From Glutamicibacter sp. B1 (GTDB lineage: Bacteria; Actinomycetota; Actinomycetes; Actinomycetales; Micrococcaceae): DNA of 64,000 nucleotides. Where the stretch lies: the NCBI RefSeq assembly GCF_039602135.1, contig NZ_CP125942.1:1488001-1552000 (forward strand). The letters run 5' to 3'. The notes beneath the pieces were generated by a model that ran no database searches, was not told the origin of the DNA, and saw nothing but the letters and a program-made list of their open reading frames with translations. Shown here one piece after another: positions 17,901 to 26,354 of the stretch. Position 1 is the stretch's first letter; each line of letters opens with the position of its first letter. The position numbers and the translations under genes were made by a program.

Positions 17901-19924
17901 CCGGCAAGTTGTCAGTTGCCTACGCAGGTGACGGTACCAGCGTTGAAGCCTTGTCATTAGTTTCAGATGTCACGATATGCACCAATGACAACGTGTTCGA
18001 AGTTTTAGACAACGCACCGGATGCGTTCGTGCTTGAGTATTCAGCTGATCCAAGTTCAAAATCTGTTTCGGAGAATTCGGCTAAGTTCGTAGACCCTGCA
18101 AACATAAACTTGATACAAAAGGCAATCCTGCATTCTCGTGTCATGGGCGCACGTTCGATCTTTATTGCAAAGACCGATCCGGATACCTTGGCCGCGGGTA
18201 AAGAAATAGCCCGCAAGTGTGATGTGTTGGTTTCTAACGACCGAAAATCGTTGATTTCCTACATGCGGTTGAACCCGAATTCAAATCAGGTTGCAGTCAA
18301 TATCGCATCAGGGAAAACTGGCTTTGTAGAACCGCGGATCGACTTGGCATCGCTTATGGCGTCGACAACTTGCGACAGTTCGAATAGCTACGCTGTCGAT
18401 TTGGAACGTGGCTTATCTGCGACCCAGCCGGTGTTGTCAAACTGGCGAGCCGATAGGCGATGGTCAGATTCTAACCAGGTTGGAAAGGACGACACCCTAC
18501 TTCGTTATGAAGCTTCAGGCAGCAGAGATGATGGGATCGCAGCACTGTGGTTGAACTGCTACGAACTTAGCCAGGGAAGAACTGCTCTCGATTTTGCTGT
18601 GTATGTACTTCGCTCAGCAGGATTTGCTGTAGCTCATGCTCGTTCGCATCAATCACTAACGCTCTTAAACAAAACAACAAGCGGAACGGACCTCGAACCA
18701 GATTCTAGCGTCATCAAACTAGACATAGATGGCACAGTCGAATGGGACGATGCACTTGAGCGGGATCTACTCGCGCTGTACCGAGTAACTGGCACGTCGG
18801 AGATTACTGTTCAAGATGCTGGAGACGGCTATCAGGAAGTCGCATTCCTATCTCGCAATGGCCAACGCATTGTTAACGTGCGCCGGTCAAAGCGCGATAT
18901 GACGGATGACAAGGCCCCCGCCAAGATCTCGGATTTTGCAAATGCGGGCGTGTCAGTCGTTGTTGCTACCTATAAGGGCGTTACCCGTCTGCCAAGACTG
19001 TTGGGCTCGATTGTTGATCAAACACTGCCAGCTTCACTAATGGAACTAATTGTCGTTCCGAATGGTGACGATGACGGAACAGTGGACTTACTCGAAGAGT
19101 GGAGTCAACAACACCGATCGATATCGCTAAGAATTCTTCCCCTGGAAGAAGCGGGCGTTGCCAAGGCACGAAATCTAGGTATTGCTAACGCTTCCAAGGA
19201 TTTTGTTACTTTTGTTGATGATGACGACTATTTGGAGCCAAATTTTCTATTGTCCCTTTATTCGAGGGCAGAAAGCCACACGGTTGTTCTCGGGAATCTA
19301 TCGGATGTCGATGAAGAAACAGGGACTGTAGATCGCGACACCGCTACAAATCGGCGAGTCAATGAATTAGGCCGGCGAGTGCTCCCACTTGCACAGAGGG
19401 CTGGTGCCTTAGGTATGAACGGGGCAAAACTATTGCCTACGTGGCTTGTGCGAGAGTGTGTATATGATCCATCGTTACGAAGTGGCGAGGACGTTGCATT
19501 TATGGCTCAGCTCTTGAAGAAGTCTGGAATATTTGTCACCTCTGCATCGGATGTTGAAAACTCAAGCTACATGAGGGTATTACGCTTTAACTCAATTTCC
19601 CGTCGTCAAGAAACGTTTGAGTTTATGGTGACGGAGAGACTGGAGGTCATGAGGCTTTTGCTTGAGACACACGCGCAAAGTGAATACAAAGGCGGGAAGG
19701 GCGCCATTGATTATCTCGCAACTGGTCAACTTGGCTTCCTCAAACGGTTCATTGCAGGTTCGCAATCTATTGCCGAGCATGAGAAAGTGTTGGAGACCAT
19801 TGATGAGATGGGGCTGACATCAGCCAAAGTTTTGCAGCCACTCATTTCCACCATACGTTCGGTCTTGAAGAATCCTGCTTCAGTGCAAGACGGGAAACTT
19901 ATTCCATTGCGTCAAAACGTCTAA
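14924..19924 (+). CDS. Giant multi-domain glycosyltransferase, 1666 aa
   Basis: Four regions can be made out. Residues 1-365 look like a GT-B fold without clear catalytic motifs. Residues 370-695 are a family-4-type GT-B enzyme, with VRLHGYEL near 445 and the SPSYRETFHLAPVEGMASG donor site near 620. Residues 710-1330 begin with a helical repeat stretch and then a degenerate GT-B-like part. Residues 1343-1666 are a family-2 GT-A enzyme with VSVVVATYKGV, the metal-binding VTFVDDDDYLEP near 1428 and GEDVAFMA near 1520. The ATGA overlap with the preceding gene couples translation. It probably adds several successive sugars. No membrane segment is visible, so it should act on the inner face of the membrane. 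A strong terminator follows. Confidence 0.75.
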   Translation: MSKYPNRIDFALSGKTILCVVDEESVNPHVYRRIVAAQIASLRRLGAEVVLLHVAGRADELPSEYRDLDVELLVLPPIEVDSVNERSRKLAQRAVKYGAQNRYDVVIGFGWTLSRGIAGGRALAHKYWAFIDDSTDEIDRSAWTNTGLVDALYRGSRKVFVFSDERRSILENTSSAANGRTYLPALSVSLDGMNSIGESYAVSGETVVILPGLIRPSRYIEQLSELSEQAKSGNSRYRFIFDGAKETWADLQNTPSTALTAAIPGLETVEGYLSDFSELTLGLVPETNGEEWLSKYLVAHYLSNGIAPISMDRFLALNSGSGFEDFYPAVELANLGINTDKLDEAGTFDLSRISDTVGASSEYEQPNQPVKIVLAGADFKFAGDLVELLNESPDFELRIDLWENNAHPNAAKSAPFVDWADIVICEFASFNAIWYAQNKREGQKLIVRLHGYELLQPWIDQLEITNVDQVVFVSEFYRQKAIDTKNWPESKTSVVSNTVDFGDLARTKFDGAEFHLGMAGYVPILKRPDRALDLLEELLKYDDRFILHMRGHEPWNYSWEWKKGAHQAAYRDFYSRIADNDVLRSHISFEAFGPDMAGWFRKIGWMLSPSYRETFHLAPVEGMASGALPVVWERDGADEIFPSDFVISDVTEAAQLILGTVADKRDYLARSLEAQEYATRYSRSFVKSEWVKLILSCQRADVVIHRPDKSSKGTLEALVDQHEANNTATSLLNVVAESWRVHDYATAISLLDANIKITANDKGDLKQWEHWVRGVFQTAMGLESLLLDQAFGCVYEPNPNQAVVVTGGSLSQGSLGLRLVDVDTKTINIQLPFPGVEDGSSSIDSSETDEEYDFRVSFDGSLRSNYYVAQAASEIASILRDTAAGVAVSSGGLIESLATLLATRRVGIPFLWSPASSHLASEFLTVFDEIHNDDPVHEIYQAILTNANALVDSGQQELVVPALKSGVPLIRDLDTKMVDLLANQNVGSTSNHPGKLSVAYAGDGTSVEALSLVSDVTICTNDNVFEVLDNAPDAFVLEYSADPSSKSVSENSAKFVDPANINLIQKAILHSRVMGARSIFIAKTDPDTLAAGKEIARKCDVLVSNDRKSLISYMRLNPNSNQVAVNIASGKTGFVEPRIDLASLMASTTCDSSNSYAVDLERGLSATQPVLSNWRADRRWSDSNQVGKDDTLLRYEASGSRDDGIAALWLNCYELSQGRTALDFAVYVLRSAGFAVAHARSHQSLTLLNKTTSGTDLEPDSSVIKLDIDGTVEWDDALERDLLALYRVTGTSEITVQDAGDGYQEVAFLSRNGQRIVNVRRSKRDMTDDKAPAKISDFANAGVSVVVATYKGVTRLPRLLGSIVDQTLPASLMELIVVPNGDDDGTVDLLEEWSQQHRSISLRILPLEEAGVAKARNLGIANASKDFVTFVDDDDYLEPNFLLSLYSRAESHTVVLGNLSDVDEETGTVDRDTATNRRVNELGRRVLPLAQRAGALGMNGAKLLPTWLVRECVYDPSLRSGEDVAFMAQLLKKSGIFVTSASDVENSSYMRVLRFNSISRRQETFEFMVTERLEVMRLLLETHAQSEYKGGKGAIDYLATGQLGFLKRFIAGSQSIAEHEKVLETIDEMGLTSAKVLQPLISTIRSVLKNPASVQDGKLIPLRQNV

Positions 19925-19950
19925 GTTTGAATGTGGCTCCGTGCAATTCT

Positions 19951-19987
19951 CGTTACGGGCCAGATGTAAGAAATCTGGCCCGTAACG
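19951..19987 (+). terminator. Intrinsic terminator after the giant glycosyltransferase gene
   Basis: A perfect 15-pair stem is formed by 19951-19965 and 19973-19987 with a 7-base loop, followed by ACTTTAACT. The T-run is weak, but the stem is long and begins 26 bases after the stop. Confidence 0.7.
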
Positions 19988-20048
19988 ACTTTAACTCGCA
20001 TTCAAACGTTGCCGTTTGACTCAATATTGAAAGACTTTGTTTTAGGGT

Positions 20049-21962
20049 ATGAAAATTAATTCAGAAGATTTCCGTCGTGCTGTCTGGCATTTTAGGACTG
20101 GTGGTGTCTCCCAGCTACTTGAATGGTACCGTCGCCGTACTTATGATTCGCGGACGACAGCACATTCCAGTGGCAAAAGAAGCGATATTGAAAAGAAATT
20201 GGGTCTTCAAATACCTGCAGTTGAATATGGGTCCACTTACGTCTCTAATTCAACCTTAAAAGTTGCCGTTGTTCTCGACGACTTCAGTGCAAGAGCGTGG
20301 GCGCCGGAGTGGGACTGCGTTTTCATCACCCCTACAAACTGGCAAGATCACCTTGAAACAGAAAAATTTGACATGCTTTTCGTTGAGTCGGCGTGGGCTG
20401 GCAACGATAAGACTTGGCAATATCATCTCACCGGAGACAGCGCTCCACGGCCTGCTCTTGTAGATATGGTTAACGCATTCAGATCTAAATCCATACCCAC
20501 AGTTTTCTGGAACAAAGAAGACCCACCGCATTTCAATGACTTCCTAGATTGTGCAAAGCTTTTTGATTTCGTACTAACTTCCGACGAACGAAAAATCCCG
20601 GATTACCGGCGAGAACTGGGACATGACCGGGTGGCATCCTTGAGCTTTGGCGCCCAACCAGCTTTTCACAATCCAGTACGTCCGCTAACCCAGGAGCGTC
20701 GCGATGTGGCTTTCGCTGGGATGTATTTTGCGCACAAATTCCCGGAGCGTCGTGAGCAAATGGAAATCGTGCTTGGTGGTGCATCTGATATTTCCAGTAA
20801 GCTCCCACACGGAGTTGATATTTTCTCCCGTCAACACGGAGGAGACGAAAAGTATCAGTTCCCGGCTCCATATGACCAATTTGTGGTTGGCTCTTTGGAT
20901 TATGACCGGATGCTTTCGGCGTATAAGTACTACAACGTTTTCCTCAACGTAAATTCGGTCGTGGATTCACCAAGCATGTGTGCACGCCGAATCTTTGAGA
21001 TCACTGCGGCCGGTAGCGCAGTTGTGTCAGCGCCAAGTGCCGCGATCAGTCATTTTTTTGATTCTTCCGAGGTCTTGGAAGTCTCAACCCGTGAAGACGC
21101 AGCTAACGCGATTCGTAGCATCGTACAGAGTCCAGAGCTGCGGGACCGGATGGTGCATTTGGGACAACGACGTATATGGAACGAACACACATATGCGCAT
21201 CGTGCTCGAGAGATCGAAGCGTTCGTTGGCTTGCCTTTGGTTGAGCCAAGCGCTAACTCAATGACCAAGCGTCCCAAGATTTCGGCAGTAGTTTCAACCA
21301 TCCGCCCGCATCAGATCGACCATATTATTTCCACTGTGGCTTCTCAGGTCAACGTTGATACCGAGTTGATTCTGGTCACGCACGGCTTCAGCATTGATCA
21401 TGAAGATTTCCAGGCAAAGGCTACGGAAGCAAAGCTTGGAGATTACAAAATTCTTGAGTTGTCATCTGACCTTTCATTGGGTGACTGCTTGAATGCTGCT
21501 GTCGCAAAGGCCAACGGTGACTTCATCACTAAAATGGACGACGACGATCTATACGGCGAGAATTACCTGTTTGATCAGGTGTCCGCACTGCGGTATAGCG
21601 GGGCCTCTGTGGTTGGTAAACAAGCTCACTTCATGTATCTGGCAGATTCTGATGCGACCCTTTTGCGGTTCGCTGAACGAGAGCACCGATTTACGAATTT
21701 AGTTATGGGCCCGACCATGCTTGGACATGCCTCGGTTTTCAAGAACACACCCTTTGCCTCCCGAAGCAGGGGAGAAGATACTCAGTTCCTTCGCGACGTT
21801 ATTGACGGGGGCGGAACTATCTATTCGAGTGACCGCTTTAACTTCATGCAGATGCGTAGTGGGGACGGAAAAGCGCACACTTGGGGGCTCAGCGACGCGG
21901 AACTCACGGCCACTGGTAAGATTCAATGGTTTGGACGCAATGATAAGCATCTTTTCTTCTAA
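20049..21962 (+). CDS. Glycosyltransferase fusion: CgeB-like GT-B plus family-2 GT-A
   Basis: A 637-aa bifunctional protein. Residues 70-395 resemble the CgeB/spore-maturation-type glycosyltransferases: FWNKEDPPHF, then SPSMCARRIFEITAAGS near 310 in the donor-binding part. Residues 415-637 are a shortened GT-A domain with ISAVVSTIRP, the DxD-like DFITKMDDDDLYG near 490 and RGEDTQFLRD near 573. The ATG at 20049 has AGGG directly before it, and TTGACT at 20016-20021 may be a -35 element, so this gene starts a new unit after the terminator. Two activities in one chain suggest two successive sugar additions. Confidence 0.8.
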   Translation: MKINSEDFRRAVWHFRTGGVSQLLEWYRRRTYDSRTTAHSSGKRSDIEKKLGLQIPAVEYGSTYVSNSTLKVAVVLDDFSARAWAPEWDCVFITPTNWQDHLETEKFDMLFVESAWAGNDKTWQYHLTGDSAPRPALVDMVNAFRSKSIPTVFWNKEDPPHFNDFLDCAKLFDFVLTSDERKIPDYRRELGHDRVASLSFGAQPAFHNPVRPLTQERRDVAFAGMYFAHKFPERREQMEIVLGGASDISSKLPHGVDIFSRQHGGDEKYQFPAPYDQFVVGSLDYDRMLSAYKYYNVFLNVNSVVDSPSMCARRIFEITAAGSAVVSAPSAAISHFFDSSEVLEVSTREDAANAIRSIVQSPELRDRMVHLGQRRIWNEHTYAHRAREIEAFVGLPLVEPSANSMTKRPKISAVVSTIRPHQIDHIISTVASQVNVDTELILVTHGFSIDHEDFQAKATEAKLGDYKILELSSDLSLGDCLNAAVAKANGDFITKMDDDDLYGENYLFDQVSALRYSGASVVGKQAHFMYLADSDATLLRFAEREHRFTNLVMGPTMLGHASVFKNTPFASRSRGEDTQFLRDVIDGGGTIYSSDRFNFMQMRSGDGKAHTWGLSDAELTATGKIQWFGRNDKHLFF

Positions 21963-22010
21963 TAGGCTTGAGAGTGAAATCTTATCCGGAGAACAAGGAG
22001 TGAGCAGTAG

Positions 22011-23186
22011 ATGAAAATCATGTTGCTAACTCACTCGTTTTCGCCTGAAATTTCACCGCCGCAACGACGCTGGTCCGTTATTGCAGATGAACTAGCTAAA
22101 CTGGGCAATGAAGTTACTGTAGTTACTCCTAAATCTGGAGCGAATTCTGCTCAAGGGACAAGGACGCCTACCGATAGTGAGCGTATCTACGTTAGACGGT
22201 ATAAGTCGTTAAGCAAGCCTAAAACCATGCTTGGAAAAGTACTTAAGCATGGTGTAGATGCTATATTGAGTCTTCCCGAAGCTCTAAAAGCAACAAGTCC
22301 CGACATCGTGATCGCAACCGTACCGGCATTGCCGACACTGATCGTTGGGTATGTAATTAGCAAAATTCGTAGGGCAGCCTTCGTCGTCGATTTACGTGAT
22401 GCTTGGCCCGACCTCTTACGCGAGTCTCAAGTTTTGAAATGGCGTTGGATGGAACCAGTGGTTTCTCGTATGCTGGCATATCTCGTGAAACGAAGCGATC
22501 TACTGGTGACAGTAACGCGAGGGCTCGCAATTAGGATGCGACTTAATGGAGTCAAGAATGTTGCGACTATACCCAATGGCGTCGAAACCGATCGGCCCGA
22601 AGTTTCCATAAATCACGAACCCAGAACTGATGCTATAAGGGTGCTCTATCTAGGGAATATTGGTCGAAGCCAAGGGCTAGAAACCCTCGTCCATGCAGCT
22701 AAAATCCTAGGTAACAAGGTTTCGGTAAGAATAGTCGGAAACGGTACAGAGAAACGACGTTTGACGGAACTAGCTGACGAACTCCAAGTGCAAGTTGATT
22801 TCAGAGAGCCGGTCTATGGCGACCTTGTGCTTGAAAATTATGCCTGGGCAGACACCTGCGTCGTTTCGTTGCGACCAGATTGGCCAAGTTTTGAACACAC
22901 GATACCTTCGAAACTTTATGAATTATTGTATTTGGACCGACACATAACTGGCATGGTTCGTGGCGAGGCTGCTGGCATTATTGCTGCTTCAGGATCTGGA
23001 CAAGTAGTTGGACAGAACGTTTCTGCATTAGTCCAGTATTTGACAAATTTGGCAGCCAACCCTGACCGGCTAAAAACGAGTAATCGCGGTTCAAAATGGG
23101 TAAAACAAAACGCGTCGTTAAGAGACGCCGGACGCGCCTACGCTGAGCTCCTTGGCGACGTCGTATCCCGTGGAGCTAAGAGCTAG
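22011..23186 (+). CDS. Glycosyltransferase family 4 protein (WbuB/WcaI-like)
   Basis: A 391-aa GT-B enzyme. The opening MLLTHSFSPEISPPQRRW with nearby VVTPKS is typical of the WbuB/WcaI subgroup. FVVDLRDAWPDLL near 127 and the VRIVGNGTEKRRL segment near 238 complete the fold. The usual E-x7-E motif is degenerate: the region reads SFEHTIPSKLYELLYL. AAGGAG lies upstream of ATG 22011. It is followed after 10 bases by a second family-4 gene. Sugar specificity is unknown; WbuB-like enzymes often use N-acetylated amino sugars. Confidence 0.82.
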   Translation: MKIMLLTHSFSPEISPPQRRWSVIADELAKLGNEVTVVTPKSGANSAQGTRTPTDSERIYVRRYKSLSKPKTMLGKVLKHGVDAILSLPEALKATSPDIVIATVPALPTLIVGYVISKIRRAAFVVDLRDAWPDLLRESQVLKWRWMEPVVSRMLAYLVKRSDLLVTVTRGLAIRMRLNGVKNVATIPNGVETDRPEVSINHEPRTDAIRVLYLGNIGRSQGLETLVHAAKILGNKVSVRIVGNGTEKRRLTELADELQVQVDFREPVYGDLVLENYAWADTCVVSLRPDWPSFEHTIPSKLYELLYLDRHITGMVRGEAAGIIAASGSGQVVGQNVSALVQYLTNLAANPDRLKTSNRGSKWVKQNASLRDAGRAYAELLGDVVSRGAKS

Positions 23187-23196
23187 GACCGAATTT

Positions 23197-24936
23197 TTGA
23201 ATACCCGATTATTTTCAAACCTCATGACTACCGGTTTTTTGACGGCTTCGAACCTCGCTGACGACCCGAGCTACTTTGCCCTGCAAGTAGCAAGAAAGTT
23301 CAGACATCAAGTCACTGTCAAGTTTCTGAATAACGCACTTTCTTTGGGGAAGCAGAATCTTGCGGCACTTGCGTTCTCAGCGATGATTCGCGACGATAGC
23401 GTTCAATTGCGGAAAATCTGCCGAATGTGGTTAGAAGAATCAGACTCAAATCGTGGAGCCGTTTTTTTGGCGAACCTGTGCATCTCCATCGGTGACTGGG
23501 ACACTGCAAGCAAGCTATTAGGGGAAGTCACTCCGTCTCGAAATATGATTCGCTCCGCGGCGCGATTGCAATGGGGACTAGGGAATATGAGCGAAGCGAT
23601 AGCACTGCTTGAAAAGATCCCGGCAAACAGACAAAAGCGACACTATATATCTGAATATCAAGTATATTCGGGAAAAGAGCCCAGTCTCTCACCAACGCGA
23701 TCATTGAATTCAGCCAGTAAAGGGCATGATTCCGTTATTTTCTTGGTGACGAACTCGTTGCCACACACCAACAGCGGGTACGCGCAGAGAACGCAATCGA
23801 CGTTGTCGGCACTTGTGAAGGAAGGGTGGAAAGTCAATGCCTGCACCAGGGTGAATTATCCACTCAATATCGGGGCAGTCCGCGCGAAAACTTCCGATCG
23901 AATTGGGCAAGTAGATTATGAGCGCTTGATTCCATCTCGGGCAAAATTCGATCTGTCTGGGCGAATTCAGCAACAAGCGGAGGAACTATTGGCTAAGGTC
24001 GTTCGTGATCGGCCTCAGGTTCTACATACCACCACGGATTTTTCTAATGCGCTGGCAGTTAAAGCTGTGGCTGAGGCGACCGGAATTCCGTGGGTGTATG
24101 AAGTGCGTGGCCAGTTGGCCGACACGTGGCTCTCTACACGACCAGAGACGGCAAAAGAGTCGGAACGCTACAGGCTATTCATGGAACGTGAAGCCTTTGT
24201 GGCAAAGCATGCAGATCATGTTTTTACCTTGGGCGACGTGATGAAGAAGAATCTTATCGTGGCGGGCGTCGACGCGAATAAGATTTCATTATTGCCCAAT
24301 GGAATTGGCGAGAAGTTTCTAGAAGAACCAGTGCCAAGAAGCGAAGCACGTGGGCAACTGTCGCTTGACCCAAATGCTTTTTATGTTGGAACTGTCAGCA
24401 GCTTAGTTCCTTATGAAGGACTCTCCACCGTGATTAAGGCTGTCGCTGAACTTGCCGGCACCCATAAAGATCTACGTTTGCTGATTGTCGGAGATGGGAC
24501 TGATCGGGAAAATCTGATCAGTCTTGCCAATGAATTGGGAATTGCTGAACGTTGTGAATTTCCTGGCCGCATCGCCAGGGAAGAAGCGCATCTGTATCAC
24601 GCATCGTTAAATGCTTTCGTCGTGCCACGAATCGATTCGGCAGTTACTCGATCCGTTACGCCATTGAAACCTGTGGAAGCCATGGCCTCGAAGGTCCCCG
24701 TACTGGCCTCGAATTTGCCTGCGCTAAGGGAACTAATTGCTGACGGTGAGAACGGTCACCTCATTGAGTCCAATAATGTCTCGGCTTGGTCAGAAAGCAT
24801 AAGCGGTCTGATCTTAGACCCGGAGCGCGCGGAAGACATGGGCAAGTCAGGGCGTGAATTTGTGCTTGCGAATCGCACCTGGGAACAAAACGCCGCTAGC
24901 ATTATCAAGGTTTACGAAAGACTAAATAAAGGTTAA
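23197..24936 (+). CDS. Glycosyltransferase family 4 protein with N-terminal helical repeats
   Basis: About 579 aa. Residues 1-165 are helical and TPR-like, with recurring ALA-x-x-L-type segments. Residues 185-575 are a GT-B enzyme with TNSGYAQRTQ near the start, VYEVRGQLADTW near 290, LLIVGDGTDRE near 427 and TPLKPVEAMASK near 490. The start is set at TTG 23197 because AGGA at 23185-23188 lies 8 bases upstream and it avoids a 35-base overlap with the previous gene; TTG 23152 or GTG 23170 are alternatives. It is a paralogue of the 581-aa enzyme encoded at 5.6-7.3 kb. Confidence 0.78.
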   Translation: MNTRLFSNLMTTGFLTASNLADDPSYFALQVARKFRHQVTVKFLNNALSLGKQNLAALAFSAMIRDDSVQLRKICRMWLEESDSNRGAVFLANLCISIGDWDTASKLLGEVTPSRNMIRSAARLQWGLGNMSEAIALLEKIPANRQKRHYISEYQVYSGKEPSLSPTRSLNSASKGHDSVIFLVTNSLPHTNSGYAQRTQSTLSALVKEGWKVNACTRVNYPLNIGAVRAKTSDRIGQVDYERLIPSRAKFDLSGRIQQQAEELLAKVVRDRPQVLHTTTDFSNALAVKAVAEATGIPWVYEVRGQLADTWLSTRPETAKESERYRLFMEREAFVAKHADHVFTLGDVMKKNLIVAGVDANKISLLPNGIGEKFLEEPVPRSEARGQLSLDPNAFYVGTVSSLVPYEGLSTVIKAVAELAGTHKDLRLLIVGDGTDRENLISLANELGIAERCEFPGRIAREEAHLYHASLNAFVVPRIDSAVTRSVTPLKPVEAMASKVPVLASNLPALRELIADGENGHLIESNNVSAWSESISGLILDPERAEDMGKSGREFVLANRTWEQNAASIIKVYERLNKG

Positions 24937-25096
24937 CGCGCGGGTAATAAATAAAGCTCGATGACTATGTGGCTGTCACTCATGCCAGTGATGGGATATG
25001 GTTTGTAAGGCTAATCTTGCAACTGCTGTGTTATAAGATCAGCTCGCACGCCCTGTCATAGGGAAAATCGCTCGCACCAGAAGGAAAGTCACTTTA

Positions 25097-26329
25097 GTGA
25101 ACAACATTAAAGAAGTCGCCGTTGTCGGTTTGGGTTACATTGGATTGCCAACCGCGGCCATCCTTGCCTCGAAGGGCATCATCGTTAAAGGCGTAGATGT
25201 AACTCCTCGTACCGTAGAAGCAGTAAACAAGGGCGAAGTTCCATTCGTTGAACCAGCACTGGGCGAATTCGTTTCTGCCGCCGTAGCTGCAGGTACTCTG
25301 ACTGCAAGCTTCGAGACCCCAGAAGCTGAAGCATATATTGTCGCCGTGCCGACTCCGTTCAACTCGGACTACTCCGCAGACCTTTCGTTTATCGAGTCAG
25401 CTGCCGATGGCATCGCTCCAAAGCTCAAGGGCGGCGAATTGGTCATCCTTGAGTCCACTTCCCCTCCTGGTGCAACTCAGCACCTCTTTGATTACCTGCT
25501 GGCCAAGCGCCCGGATCTGAACAAAGATAGCCTGCTTGTAGCTCACTGCCCTGAGCGCGTTCTGCCTGGTTATGTCATGGAGGAACTGGTCACCAACGAC
25601 CGCATCGTTGGCGGTATCACTCCAGAAGCAGCCGATAAGGCCAAGGCTCTGTACGAGACCTTCTGCCAGGCAGCAATCTTGACCACCGATGCAACCACCG
25701 CTGAAATGGCAAAGCTGGTTGAGAACTCCTACCGCGACGTTAACATCGCATTTGCTAATGAGCTTTCGGTTATCTCCGACAAGCTGGGCATTGACGTATG
25801 GGAACTGATCTCGTTGGCTAACCGCCACCCACGCGTGAATATCCTTCAGCCAGGCCCAGGCGTTGGTGGACACTGCATCGCAGTGGATCCATGGTTCATT
25901 GTTTCTGCTGCACCAGAAGAATCAAACCTGATCCGTATGGCTCGTAACACCAACGATGCGAAGCCAAACTGGGTTATCGAAAAGGTTGTTGAAGCTACCA
26001 AGGCTCCTGAGTTCAACGGCAAGATCGCCGTGCTTGGTCTGGCCTTCAAGGCAAATATCGATGATATGCGTGAGTCCCCATCGATCGCTATCGCTCGCAA
26101 GCTTGCCGAGACGAACCCAAACATTGAATTCCTTGCCGTAGAACCTCACATTGAGTCGCTGCCTAAGTCAATCGAAGGCATCGCCAACCTGAAGCTCACC
26201 GAATTAGACGAAGCACTGGAAGCAGCAAGTGTTGTCACATTGCTTGTTGACCATGATCACTTCAAGTCTGTTCCTGCCACTGCCTTGGCTGGTAAGGAAG
26301 TTATCGACACCCGCGGTCTCTGGCGTTAA
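25097..26329 (+). CDS. wecC: UDP-N-acetyl-D-mannosamine dehydrogenase
   Basis: Oxidises UDP-ManNAc twice with NAD to UDP-ManNAcA, a building block of teichuronic-acid-like wall polymers. The Rossmann motif VVGLGYIGLPTA is at residues 9-20. The catalytic Cys260 lies in GVGGHCIAVDPWF, and the C-terminal LGLAFKANIDDMRESPS segment is typical of the UDP-glucose/GDP-mannose dehydrogenase superfamily. At 410 aa it is the usual length. The GTG start follows AAGGAAAG. Base use here is closer to the housekeeping genes than to the AT-rich glycosyltransferases upstream. The epimerase gene that makes its substrate follows 25 bases later. Confidence 0.93.
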   Translation: MNNIKEVAVVGLGYIGLPTAAILASKGIIVKGVDVTPRTVEAVNKGEVPFVEPALGEFVSAAVAAGTLTASFETPEAEAYIVAVPTPFNSDYSADLSFIESAADGIAPKLKGGELVILESTSPPGATQHLFDYLLAKRPDLNKDSLLVAHCPERVLPGYVMEELVTNDRIVGGITPEAADKAKALYETFCQAAILTTDATTAEMAKLVENSYRDVNIAFANELSVISDKLGIDVWELISLANRHPRVNILQPGPGVGGHCIAVDPWFIVSAAPEESNLIRMARNTNDAKPNWVIEKVVEATKAPEFNGKIAVLGLAFKANIDDMRESPSIAIARKLAETNPNIEFLAVEPHIESLPKSIEGIANLKLTELDEALEAASVVTLLVDHDHFKSVPATALAGKEVIDTRGLWR

Positions 26330-26354
26330 TTTCGAGTTGACAAGGTAGGAATCT

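Noticed and set aside
25397..25873. Reverse open frame of 158 codons inside wecC
   Set aside because: Antisense to conserved catalytic segments of the dehydrogenase gene and without any recognisable protein feature.
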